A DNA stretch of 64,000 nt from Bacillota bacterium. Its GTDB lineage: Bacteria; Bacillota; UBA4882; UBA8346. The notes under the pieces were generated by a model. That model saw only the letters and a program-made list of their open reading frames with translations. It was not told the origin of the DNA and did no database searches. The DNA is taken from assembly GCA_023392595.1 (NCBI GenBank), contig JAEVYU010000067.1, positions 17,182-81,181 of the forward strand. The letters run 5' to 3'. Numbering within the stretch: position 1 is the stretch's first letter; every line of letters begins with the position of its first letter. Shown in pieces: positions 15,723 to 23,000 of the stretch. The translations under genes and the position numbers were made by a program.

Positions 15723-17534
15723 TTATTTTTTGGTGGGATTAAGCCCCAAAGCTCTCGCGATTCCGAAAAACACTTCGGTGTTATCCATGATCCCGTGGAA
15801 ATAATCGGCGCCGGGACCATCGGCGGTAAGCGGGATATCATCGGCAGTATGAACTTCCTGGGTTTCATTGTTGGGAAGATTGCCGTTATAAAGATCGCCC
15901 TTGGAATCTTTTTTGGGATTGGCGATGGTTTTGCCGTCCGCCGCTATCGCCGGAGCGATGGGATCGGGATTGAATTTATAATCTTCATTGTACTCGGGAT
16001 GATTGGCGTATTGGATCGCCAGTGTAACATCGGGAGCGGGATTGTCGGGGAAACCGTCCTTATTCTGATCTTCAAAGATCGGGAAGCCCGCTTCGGCGTA
16101 TGTCCGTACTCCGGAACGTCCCGTCTTGCCGTCCAATTCATGATAGGTTCCGGTGATGCTGGCGCTATGAGCGTGGTCGGCCACGACAATGATTAAGGTG
16201 TTTCCGTTCTTTTTGGCAAATTCTTTGGCAACGCCAATCGCTTTGTCCATCTCGATTGTGTCGTAGGTCGCCCGTTCCCAGTCCATGGTATGCAATTGCT
16301 TATCGATGGAGGCTCCTTCGACCATCAGGAAGAAACCGTTGGGATTTTTACTTAAAACACCAATCGCCTGTCGGGTCATATCGATTAAAGTCGGTTGATC
16401 GGTGAAATCGCCGAGTACCGCCGGATTTTTAGTTACTTCACGGTCCAGGTAAACGTTCATATTATCCAGATGGAAGAATCCCAATAGTTTATTGGCATTA
16501 TTCACTTGATTCAATTCGGTTTTATTGCTGACGAAAGTATACCCTTGATCTTGAAACTCTTGAATCAAATTACGGTCATCGGTCCGTTTGGAGCCGGGAA
16601 TGCTTTTGGGCAAGAAGTGTTCTGAACCACCACCCAGGATCACATCGGGACGATGAAGGGGATCCAGCATGCTGGCGGCGATTAAATTGGATTCGCTGCG
16701 CCGACGCGTATGGGCTAACATCGCCGCCGGTGTGGCATCGGTGATATAGGCGGTGGATACAATGCCGGTAGCCATACCCCGGGTCCGTTTGGTCAATTCG
16801 ATAATGTTTTCAACCTTGGGATCATCAAAGGGATCTTTGGTCGAATCGGCGTAGACACCCATGGCATTGACTACGCTCTTGTTTCCGGTGGCATACGCCG
16901 AAGCGCTGTTGGCCGAATCGGTAACCAGCGAATCATATCCGGATGTGGTAATCAAGGCCAGATTCGACATTTTTTCCATTTCCAGCAGATCATTGTAACG
17001 GCCCTCAGTAATTCCTTTGGAAAGGATCCGGGCCATCTGGCGCGCCTGCAAACTCATGCCGTCACCGATAAAGAGGATCACATTCTTTGCTTGCTGAGGG
17101 GCTTTCTCCAGTACCACATGGTAAGCGACTTCCCGGGAAACCTTGCCTTTCTCGGTTAATACATTGACCGCAACTTTGACGGCGCCCGGTTTTGAAAAAC
17201 TGACTTGATCGATCCGGAATGTGCTCATACCGGGATCCAATTTAATATTGGCTATTTTGCCAAAAAAATTTGAAGCGGATTGGCCGTTCACCAAAACATC
17301 CACGGACTTCACCGTTCCAACATCCTTGACCTCAACCGCAAAATCAAATCTTTGACCCGCTAAAAACTTGGCGGCATCAATCGGCAGGATGGTAATGGCG
17401 TGATAAGGGAAATTCGGGGTGGAAGGAGCGGCAAAAACCCCACTTCCGGTCAATGCCAGCGCCAAAACGAGCGCCACTATCAGTCCCTTCCGAATGTTCC
17501 GGAATGCAAAGCTCTGTAATGAAAGATTACCCAA
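15723..17534 (-). CDS. phoA: Alkaline phosphatase (PhoA family)
   Basis: This 603-residue secreted phosphomonoesterase has a hydrophobic signal sequence (about residues 15-36). A beta-sandwich N-terminal domain of about 110 residues precedes the catalytic domain. The alkaline phosphatase core starts at N-V-I-L-F-I-G-D-G-M (metal ligand Asp158) and has the nucleophile Ser207 in V-T-D-S-A-N-S-A-S-A-Y-A-T-G. Further metal ligands lie in the V-V-A-D-H-A-H-S region and in the C-terminal E-V-H-T-A-D-D-I-P segment. The start is a TTG with GGAGG 9 bases upstream. It stands upstream of the DUF3299/ABC genes on the same strand. The extra N-terminal domain makes it longer than E. coli PhoA. Phosphate-dependent regulation is plausible, but no Pho box was identified. 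Confidence 0.9.
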   Translation of the reverse strand: MGNLSLQSFAFRNIRKGLIVALVLALALTGSGVFAAPSTPNFPYHAITILPIDAAKFLAGQRFDFAVEVKDVGTVKSVDVLVNGQSASNFFGKIANIKLDPGMSTFRIDQVSFSKPGAVKVAVNVLTEKGKVSREVAYHVVLEKAPQQAKNVILFIGDGMSLQARQMARILSKGITEGRYNDLLEMEKMSNLALITTSGYDSLVTDSANSASAYATGNKSVVNAMGVYADSTKDPFDDPKVENIIELTKRTRGMATGIVSTAYITDATPAAMLAHTRRRSESNLIAASMLDPLHRPDVILGGGSEHFLPKSIPGSKRTDDRNLIQEFQDQGYTFVSNKTELNQVNNANKLLGFFHLDNMNVYLDREVTKNPAVLGDFTDQPTLIDMTRQAIGVLSKNPNGFFLMVEGASIDKQLHTMDWERATYDTIEMDKAIGVAKEFAKKNGNTLIIVVADHAHSASITGTYHELDGKTGRSGVRTYAEAGFPIFEDQNKDGFPDNPAPDVTLAIQYANHPEYNEDYKFNPDPIAPAIAADGKTIANPKKDSKGDLYNGNLPNNETQEVHTADDIPLTADGPGADYFHGIMDNTEVFFGIARALGLNPTKK

Positions 17535-17672
17535 TCATCAACACCTCCAAAATATTTTATAACCATCGTACTGGAGAAAGTTGATTATGAGGTTAAACAT
17601 GTTTTAATTCAAAATTAAATTCAGACCAATACTATGTAAAACATTGAAAAATGCTGTGCAAAATATTTCCTT

Positions 17673-18086
17673 TCAATATAATTTCATTCCAATAGCCCAT
17701 TTTCCGTTGTCATCCTGTGAATCCCGTTCAGTCTTGATCCGGCCGTTTGTGTCCCATCCGCCGATATCCGGGATGGTGGTGGTAATGCCGTTATCGGTCT
17801 TGATCATTTTTAAAGCGCTGTTTTCATCATAATCAAAACCGGGGTTGTTCTTGGTTCCGGAAAAGCCGGGGATGGCCAGGAGCCTGCCCATTTTATCGTA
17901 TTCGTAATTCAGCCACTCCTTGCTGCCCCGATAACGGATTCCGGTCATCTGTCCCATGATGTCATATTGATACTGGGTTGCATGCCGTCCGGCATAACTT
18001 GTTGTGACCCGCTTTACATTCCCTGCCGGGCCATATTCATAACTCAAAGATCGTTTGGGATTGAAGTAAGTCAGAGTACCGTCCGT
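17673..18086 (-). pseudogene. RHS/YD-repeat protein fragment
   Basis: An open frame of about 138 codons without a proper start contains several YD repeats (YEYGPAGNVKRV, YQYDIMGQMTGIRY, YEYDKMGRLLAIPG). These are the units of RHS cage shells. It begins directly after a stop codon and ends after a short divergent tail, so it is an internal piece of an RHS gene with both ends missing. It marks the left edge of an island that carries two larger RHS cassettes on the same strand. Confidence 0.75.
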
Positions 18087-18096
18087 TCAGATTTTA

Positions 18097-18105
18097 TGAT
18101 AGAAT
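18097..18105 (+). promoter_or_regulatory. Extended -10 promoter of the HEPN/MNT operon
   Basis: TG-A-TAGAAT is an extended -10 with 5 of 6 consensus bases and no clear -35. It places transcription start near 18112, a little upstream of the HEPN start at 18131. Confidence 0.45.
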
Positions 18106-18130
18106 AAATTAAAGGATGGTACCAAGTAAA

Positions 18131-18526
18131 ATGGATAATAAAGTCCAATATTGGATTGATCTTGCTGAATATGATATAGAAACTGCCGAGGCCATGTTTG
18201 AAACCAAAAGATTTTTATATGTTGGTTTCATGTGCCATCAAGTTATAGAAAAATCGCTTAAGGGCTATTATGTTTTCGTTAAAAATGAAATTCCGGATAA
18301 AATACATAATTTACTAAAATTAGCCAAACAATCGGGTTTATACGATTTGTTTTCGCCGGACCAGAAAAAAATATTAGATAGGTTAGATCCCTTAAATATA
18401 GAGGCCAGATATCCGAAGGAAAAAGAAAAATTGCTTCAGGCTTTAACCAAAGAAAAGTGCCAGGAAATAATAATCATGACAAAGGAGCTATATCAATGGA
18501 TAAAGCTGCAGTTATCGAAAAGTTAA
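18131..18526 (+). CDS. HEPN domain protein (toxin half of HEPN/MNT module)
   Basis: This 131-residue all-helical protein has the HEPN pattern: YWIDLAEYDIETAEAM, then F-M-C-H-Q-V-I-E-K-S-L-K-G-Y-Y, then a K-I-H-N-L-L-K-L-A helix. HEPN partners of MNT nucleotidyltransferases are usually RNases with an R-x4-6-H motif. A clean copy of that motif is not obvious here, so catalytic activity is uncertain. The gene overlaps the downstream nucleotidyltransferase gene by 31 bp. The start at 18131 is preferred, and an ATG at 18116 is also in frame. It is located in a repeat-rich accessory island, as expected for a toxin-antitoxin pair. Confidence 0.85.
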   Translation: MDNKVQYWIDLAEYDIETAEAMFETKRFLYVGFMCHQVIEKSLKGYYVFVKNEIPDKIHNLLKLAKQSGLYDLFSPDQKKILDRLDPLNIEARYPKEKEKLLQALTKEKCQEIIIMTKELYQWIKLQLSKS

Positions 18527-18804
18527 AAATATATGCTAATTTGGTTCGTGCTGATTTTCCTGTTCAAAAAATTATTCTTTATGGCTCTTACGCTAAAGGA
18601 ACTGCACGGGAGAATAGCGATATTGATGTTGCGGTAATCGTTGATAAAATCGACGATATTTTAGAATCGGAATATAAATTGTTTGAACTTAGAAGAGATA
18701 TTGATGAGATGATCGAACCGCTTATTTTTGAAGCAAATAGCAATGATCCAAGCGGTTTTCTTGAAGAGATTCAAAAAACCGGAGAAGTAATTTATAGTGT
18801 TTAA
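18496..18804 (+). CDS. MNT minimal nucleotidyltransferase (antitoxin half of HEPN/MNT module)
   Basis: This 102-residue protein has the polymerase-beta-like motif G-S-Y-A-K-G-T-A-R-E-N-S-D-I-D-V-A-V (about residues 29-46), with GS and the paired Asp residues that bind metal and nucleotide. A third acidic position is supplied by R-R-D-I-D-E-M-I-E-P-L. In characterised pairs the MNT enzyme adds AMP to a HEPN Tyr and neutralises it. The start at 18496 follows AAAGGAG with 9-base spacing, inside the 3' end of the HEPN gene, so the pair is translationally coupled. Confidence 0.9.
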   Translation: MDKAAVIEKLKIYANLVRADFPVQKIILYGSYAKGTARENSDIDVAVIVDKIDDILESEYKLFELRRDIDEMIEPLIFEANSNDPSGFLEEIQKTGEVIYSV

Positions 18805-18872
18805 TGAGGCTGTATTTCCGACCGTGTAAATGCGATAATCTCCAATTAAGAAAAAATTAAAGAGATAAGCCC

Positions 18873-19258
18873 ATGATACAATTAAACGAAAGCGAAATGC
18901 AGCTTGTAACGCTCATCAGCAAAGAATGTACTAGTCCCGCCGATGTTCCGGCAAAACTCAAGAATCTTTTTGCCGGAACATTAGAAAAAATGCTTGAAGC
19001 CGTAATGGTTATGGAAAAAAGACTATCAAGAGCGAATGGGGTGAAAGCGAGATAAGCGTTCCACGCGACCGGAACGGTACCTTTGATCCCCAGGTCATGT
19101 AAAGCGCAAACACGTACTGACGATATTGAAACGCGGGTTTTAGCCATGTATGCCAAAGGCATGCCCACCCGCGATATAGAGGACCATCTGCGCGATATAT
19201 ATGGAGTGGACGTCTCGGCAAGTTTGATCAGCCGCATAACCGACAAGCTGATGCCCCT
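18873..19258 (+). pseudogene. IS256-family (mutator-type) transposase remnant
   Basis: The start (MIQLNESEMQ.., then LKNLFAGTLEKMLEAVM) and later pieces in shifted frames (PRDRNGTFDPQV, then TRTDDIETRVLAMYAKG through SLISRITDKLMPL) are the N-terminal 130 or so residues of an IS256-type DDE transposase. At least one frameshift and two stop codons break the frame. The catalytic DDE core is missing because the sequence jumps into a 42-bp tandem repeat at about 19256. It is a dead fragment within the island. Confidence 0.85.
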
Positions 19259-19452
19259 TGGGTGATTTCATTTCTCCGAACATTTTTTCCATTTCTCCCT
19301 TGGATGATTTCATTTCTCCAAACATTTTTTTCATTTCTCCCTTGGATGATTTCATTTCTCCAAACATTTTTTTCATTTCTCCCTTGGGTGATTGCATTTC
19401 ATCAAACATTTTTTTCATTTCTCCCTTGGGTGATTGCATTTCATCAAACATT
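19256..19452 (-). repeat. 42-bp tandem repeat, 4.7 copies, encoding heptad units on the minus strand
   Basis: The unit is 42 bp, made of two related 21-bp halves. On the minus strand it stays open and encodes alternating 7-residue blocks such as EMKSSKG and EMKKMFG or EMQSPKG. Copy-to-copy differences are small. The array begins exactly where the IS256 remnant ends. Whether the minus-strand frame (open 19140-19628) is a real gene is doubtful, because its ends run into transposase antisense and unrelated sequence. Confidence 0.8.
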
Positions 19453-20454
19453 ATCGTTATCTTTAAAAACCAATCCTTTTCATTTTTATTTATTTTTTGG
19501 ACCTCTTGGACCTCATGCCCCTCTTTTCCCTTGTAAAAAAGGCAAAAACTTCTATATGAGTTGAAATAAATAGTTTGAGCTTGATATAATTGAGTAAACC
19601 AGACACCCTTCGTAAAGGTGACAGCCAAAAACTAAAGTGTAAGGCGAATCAAGTTGCCTATTTCACCTAACCCCTCAATCCCCTTCCCTCCTTCAAAAAG
19701 CTATCATCTGGGACAGGGAAGGGGAGCCTTTGAGAGTGATAATAAGCCTGCATCGAGAATATGTAGTTTTGTAGTTTTACAAAATATTCCAAAGATAAAG
19801 AAATTTGATTACCAGGTTTTAATCCTGTAAATCCCGTTAATCCTGTCTCCGTTAACTTTTTTTAGGCATTTTTCGATGCCGAACTTGCGCCTATGCCCTC
19901 ACCCCATAGGATAAAATAAATATTTTGAATGTCTAACCATGCAGGGTTAAACTGTACCGCTGGCCTAACGAAAAGAACTTAAACGGGATTCACAGGATTT
20001 TATGGATTGACTGGATTTTTTTAAAGCCCTCTGAATTATCTGTTTTTTGCAGCCCGTTTTTACCAGGTCATAATCCTGTGAATCCGCGCCTTTAATAAAG
20101 GCGTTGAATCCTGTCTCCGTTCCCTTTTTTTAGACCCGCCTTTTTTAATATATATAAGCTCTTTTTCAAAATCATTTTGAGCTGATGAAACATCTGGTAG
20201 ACAATTTATAATCTCCCGGAGTTCTGCGGAGATAAAGCTGCGTGTATAAAAACACGACACCGAGGCCTGGAAGGCCTTTAGAACGTTTTTTAATATACCT
20301 AGCCCCCATCGTTCTCCCTTCCTTTTTTTCGTTTCTCCACGCTGTGGATCTTAATGGACAAACAAAAAACTTGCCCGGGGGTCCCGGACAAGTCGATTCC
20401 ACAAATAATTTCCCACCAAGGCGTCGCACCAAAAAGTGACGGAGATCTTTGGTT
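19453..20454. other. Non-coding, repeat-rich stretch
   Basis: About 1 kb with no supported gene. It contains a copy of the GAGTTGAAATAAAT repeat (19551-19571), a CCCCTTCCCT...AGGGAAGGGG hairpin near 19680-19725, and several AATCCTGTGAATCC-type short repeats near 19820-19850, 19985-20010 and 20070-20115. A segment at 20357-20430 is repeated at 25223-25297. Open frames here are short and unconvincing. Confidence 0.6.
20357..20430. repeat. Dispersed repeat B, copy 1 (also at 25223-25297)
   Basis: About 70 bp nearly identical to 25223-25297, including a CTTGCCCG...CGGACAAG stem and an AAATAATTTCCC segment. The second copy sits exactly at the truncated 5' end of the large RHS cassette. Confidence 0.7.
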
Positions 20455-20604
20455 CTATTTTAATTTCTTTCTCACCCACGCCGGGTTTCGCCGGCAATCA
20501 AGAACGGCATAAACTAATATCAGATCATCCTCAATACGGTAATAAACGCAAAAGAAAATCTCTCCGACAATAAGCGGTGATATTTTTCGAAAATCCGAAT
20601 TCTC
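20455..20604 (-). pseudogene. ParE/RelE-type toxin, C-terminal remnant
   Basis: An open frame of about 50 codons next to the antitoxin gene reads G-E-I-F-F-C-V-Y-Y-R-I-E-D-D and L-V-Y-A-V-L-D-C-R-R-N-P-A-W. This is the last half of a ParE/RelE-like plasmid-stabilisation toxin. No start codon or N-terminal half is present before the antitoxin stop, so the toxin is truncated. Confidence 0.65.
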
Positions 20605-20824
20605 ATAACGCTTTATTTCGAATATAGTCTTTCGCCTGATTCCAGTCGATGAATGGATAGGTACCGTTTTGAATCTGTTCTTCCCTATCCGCTAAAACAT
20701 CCTGATGCCAGGAAGGTGATGAAATGCTATCCGCTTTTTTGCAAAGATTTTCCCAAATGGTTTCCATCGCCCGGATTTTTTCTTCGATTGACATATGTTC
20801 TAATGCCGAAGTTATTTCCACCAA
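20603..20824 (-). CDS. Addiction module antitoxin (Unstab_antitox family)
   Basis: This 73-residue protein has the family pattern: I-E-E-K-I-R-A-M-E-T-I-W-E-N-L near the N-terminus, S-P-S-W-H-Q-D-V-L-A-D-R in the middle, and a P-F-I-D-W-N-Q-A-K tail. These proteins neutralise ParE-like toxins encoded directly downstream. Here the downstream toxin is only a C-terminal remnant, so the antitoxin is an orphan. The start is TTG or the following GTG, with GAGG 5-8 bases upstream. Confidence 0.8.
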   Translation of the reverse strand: MVEITSALEHMSIEEKIRAMETIWENLCKKADSISSPSWHQDVLADREEQIQNGTYPFIDWNQAKDYIRNKAL

Positions 20825-20837
20825 TCAGACCTCAAGT

Positions 20838-21128
20838 TTCTATATATGTTGAAATAAGTGATAGGAATCAAGATGTCTATTTACACCTAACTTGCGCCTT
20901 TTTTAAAGGCGAGCTCTTCCCCAAAGATGTTATTTCTGATAGACGGTTCAGTGGAAGAGTAACCGCGAACTCTTTAGAGTTCGAAGACTACGACCTCCAA
21001 AAGCATTTTGACTACGGAGCCAGCACACCTTCGAAGGCGTGGGGTTACTCTCCCCGCAACGGGGAGAGCAAGAGAGAGGTGCATCTGTTTTAACGTGCAC
21101 TCAAATTATTTATTTCAACCTATATAAA
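20838..21128. repeat. Structured non-coding block flanked by inverted copies of the GTTGAAATAA repeat
   Basis: The left end TCTATATATGTTGAAATAAG and the right end, read inverted as TATATAGGTTGAAATAAAT, face each other across about 290 bp. Inside are several hairpins: CGAACTCT/AGAGTTCG, CTCTCCCCG/CGGGGAGAG and GCCTTT/AAAGGC. No coding frame is convincing. The layout resembles a MITE or another non-autonomous palindromic element. Confidence 0.45.
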
Positions 21129-21151
21129 TTATCTAGGGATATTATCCCATT

Positions 21152-21448
21152 TCATGAATCTTCTCCCCTGACCAGCTCTTCTTTTCCGGTTAACACTTCC
21201 AGCATCACCAGTGCGCCGAGTTTAAAACCGTATCCAAAAGAAGCGGAGGATTCCATGGCGCATGAGTCATAGCGCAAATCCAGCAGCGTTTCCAGCTCCG
21301 TATAATCATCACTGGAGAGTTTCTTTTTCCATTTCTCCTTGAGGCCGGATATTTTTTGGTTCAACGGACGGTATTCGGGATTTCGGGGAACGATCAATTC
21401 CTCGGGAAATATCCGCCCGCTATAGAGTTCTTCCAAAATGGTTTTCAT
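21152..21448 (-). CDS. DUF6809 family protein, copy 1
   Basis: This 98-residue protein begins M-K-T-I-L-E-E-L-Y and has R-N-P-E-Y-R-P-L-N, a charged helical middle, and the C-terminal S-F-G-Y-G-F-K-L-G segment typical of DUF6809, a family of small proteins of unknown function. It differs from the second copy (25370-25666) at only a few residues. The flanking DNA is also duplicated, so this is a recent segmental duplication within the RHS island. A GAAGG ribosome site lies before the ATG. Confidence 0.8.
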   Translation of the reverse strand: MKTILEELYSGRIFPEELIVPRNPEYRPLNQKISGLKEKWKKKLSSDDYTELETLLDLRYDSCAMESSASFGYGFKLGALVMLEVLTGKEELVRGEDS

Positions 21449-21682
21449 GATTCCGCCTTCTTTTGATTCATTTTGAATCCTTGAGTGTTCGTTCTTAAAC
21501 CCATGAAAAAATCCAAATTCATCATAACATAACAGTTCATTGAATATCGGATTTTAGCGAGAATATCACTAAAAGAATTTTGTCATGAAGTATAGAAAAA
21601 TAACTGAAATTAATCCTGTTCTCGTTCCTTCATTTGGGCCTAAGTTCATGGCTTTCTTAGACAGGATTGGTTTTTAAAAAAA

Positions 21683-21720
21683 CAAAAACGCAATTGTACC
21701 TTTACCAATTACGTTTTTGC
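21683..21720 (-). terminator. Terminator after the first RHS/partner operon
   Basis: On the minus strand GCAAAAACGTAATTG pairs with CAATTGCGTTTTTG and is followed by T residues. It lies about 25 bp after the exported partner gene. A related stem lies at 25917-25950 after the second operon. Confidence 0.75.
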
Positions 21721-21743
21721 TTCTGCATGGGTTTAAGTTTTAT

Positions 21744-23000
21744 TTAAAAAAATTGAATTTCCGAAATACAAGTATCATTATACTTTGTTCCCTGATAAAT
21801 ATCTTTAATTGTGATCTTCAGAGAATCTACTTTAACCGGTTTTGGCAATTTCAGTGTTTGAAACCCTAAAATATTGTCCTGCAAAATAAATTCCTGAGGC
21901 TTACCATTGGAAAAATTAACAACGACTTTTTTTACCCGGTTGTTGGCAGAGTAAATCTCTTTTGACTTTGCATAACCGTTAATGATTTTGATTTGTGATA
22001 AGTTGAATTCAGGTTCAAAACCCACCTCGATCCATTCTCCGATCCCATCTCCCGGTTTTCCTTTAACCCAGGCACTATTGGGATTGTTGTCGAAAATGTT
22101 TTCCACGGGGTATTTTTGATTGTCATCATATAAAGCCGAACTGGCTACGAATTTATAATTCTTTTCTCGCTGCTGAACCAGTCCATCTTTAATGAGCAAG
22201 GGTAAATTAAAGAGATAATTAAGTCCCAATTGCTTACCTGCTAGCCAATGATAAAATCCCGTCGAATTATCATATATGTCAAAATATAAATTTTTAGCTT
22301 CATTAACCGAATTATCAAGTTTATCTAATTTTAAAGCGACTAATAACTTAATTGCAAAAATTTCATCGAAAAATTCAAATTTTTGAGCTGTTGATTCAAA
22401 TAATTGCTGGTATTGTATATTACCATCAAAATATTCCATCAGTTGTTTTCCAAATTCCGAAGAACATGTCCGATAACGTGAATTATCAGATATTTTTTGT
22501 AGATTATTCAATCGGATATTATGTCTTTTTTCTGAAAGAGCTAATAAATATTCCTCCACTAGATAATAATCGGGTATATTTTCTTTCTTAAAAGATAGTT
22601 GACTTGAAAGGCCTTTAGCTTCAGTAATCCGGTCATTTAAAAGGTCCATAAGCTCTTGTAAATAAATAGGATACGGTTCCGAATCATCAGACATACCACT
22701 AATAGCACCGAAAGCCGACATGCCTTCTAAAAATCGATTTATCTTAATGTAAGAATTTCCCAACAAGGTAAGAGCTTTATATAAATCCCCTATTCCAATT
22801 CCATCTGTTTCAGCGACTTGATCTAAATTTAATGGTTGCAAAATTTTTATCGTATTCGGATAATCACCGCAACTGTAATATAATTCTGCCTGTTTTAGTG
22901 AGCTAATAAATAATACTTTTTTATTTGACTGGGAAAAACAAATTCCTGATAACAAAAAAGCTAATAAAATAAACAGCGACGTTTTTCTCAATATAATCAC
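21744..23000 (-). CDS. Exported protein with C-terminal discoidin-like (NADase-type glycan-binding) domain; candidate immunity protein 1
   Basis: This 418-residue protein has a clear signal peptide (MIILRKTSLFILLAFLLSG.., cleavage near residue 24). The middle (about 30-270) is helical and TPR-like. The C-terminal 140 residues (about 278-418) form a discoidin/F5-8-type beta-sandwich, with D-N-N-P-N-S-A-W-V, G-E-W-I-E-V-G-F and I-N-G-Y-A-K-S. This matches the NADase-type glycan-binding domain. Its GTG start overlaps the stop of the RHS gene (GTGA), the coupling expected of a toxin and its immunity protein. Export fits protection against a toxin acting in the periplasm. A parallel gene follows the second RHS cassette. 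The immunity role is inference. Confidence 0.75.
   Translation of the reverse strand: MIILRKTSLFILLAFLLSGICFSQSNKKVLFISSLKQAELYYSCGDYPNTIKILQPLNLDQVAETDGIGIGDLYKALTLLGNSYIKINRFLEGMSAFGAISGMSDDSEPYPIYLQELMDLLNDRITEAKGLSSQLSFKKENIPDYYLVEEYLLALSEKRHNIRLNNLQKISDNSRYRTCSSEFGKQLMEYFDGNIQYQQLFESTAQKFEFFDEIFAIKLLVALKLDKLDNSVNEAKNLYFDIYDNSTGFYHWLAGKQLGLNYLFNLPLLIKDGLVQQREKNYKFVASSALYDDNQKYPVENIFDNNPNSAWVKGKPGDGIGEWIEVGFEPEFNLSQIKIINGYAKSKEIYSANNRVKKVVVNFSNGKPQEFILQDNILGFQTLKLPKPVKVDSLKITIKDIYQGTKYNDTCISEIQFF

Noticed and set aside
15707..15868. N-terminal extension of the DUF3299-like protein
   Set aside because: It lies inside the phosphatase gene; the ATG at 15706 has a GGGAGGG site and starts the signal peptide.
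18857..19246. Minus-strand open frame antisense to the IS256 remnant
   Set aside because: The plus strand has recognisable transposase sequence; the minus frame is its shadow.
19256..19452. Possible CRISPR array
   Set aside because: The units are directly adjacent 42-bp repeats with no unique spacers, and no cas genes are near.
19258..19564. Plus-strand open frames across the tandem repeat
   Set aside because: They are by-products of the repeat's lack of stop codons, with no ribosome site or family match.
20172..20439. Open frames over dispersed repeat B
   Set aside because: The repeated DNA is structured non-coding sequence; the frames have no domain, and their ends vary between the copies.
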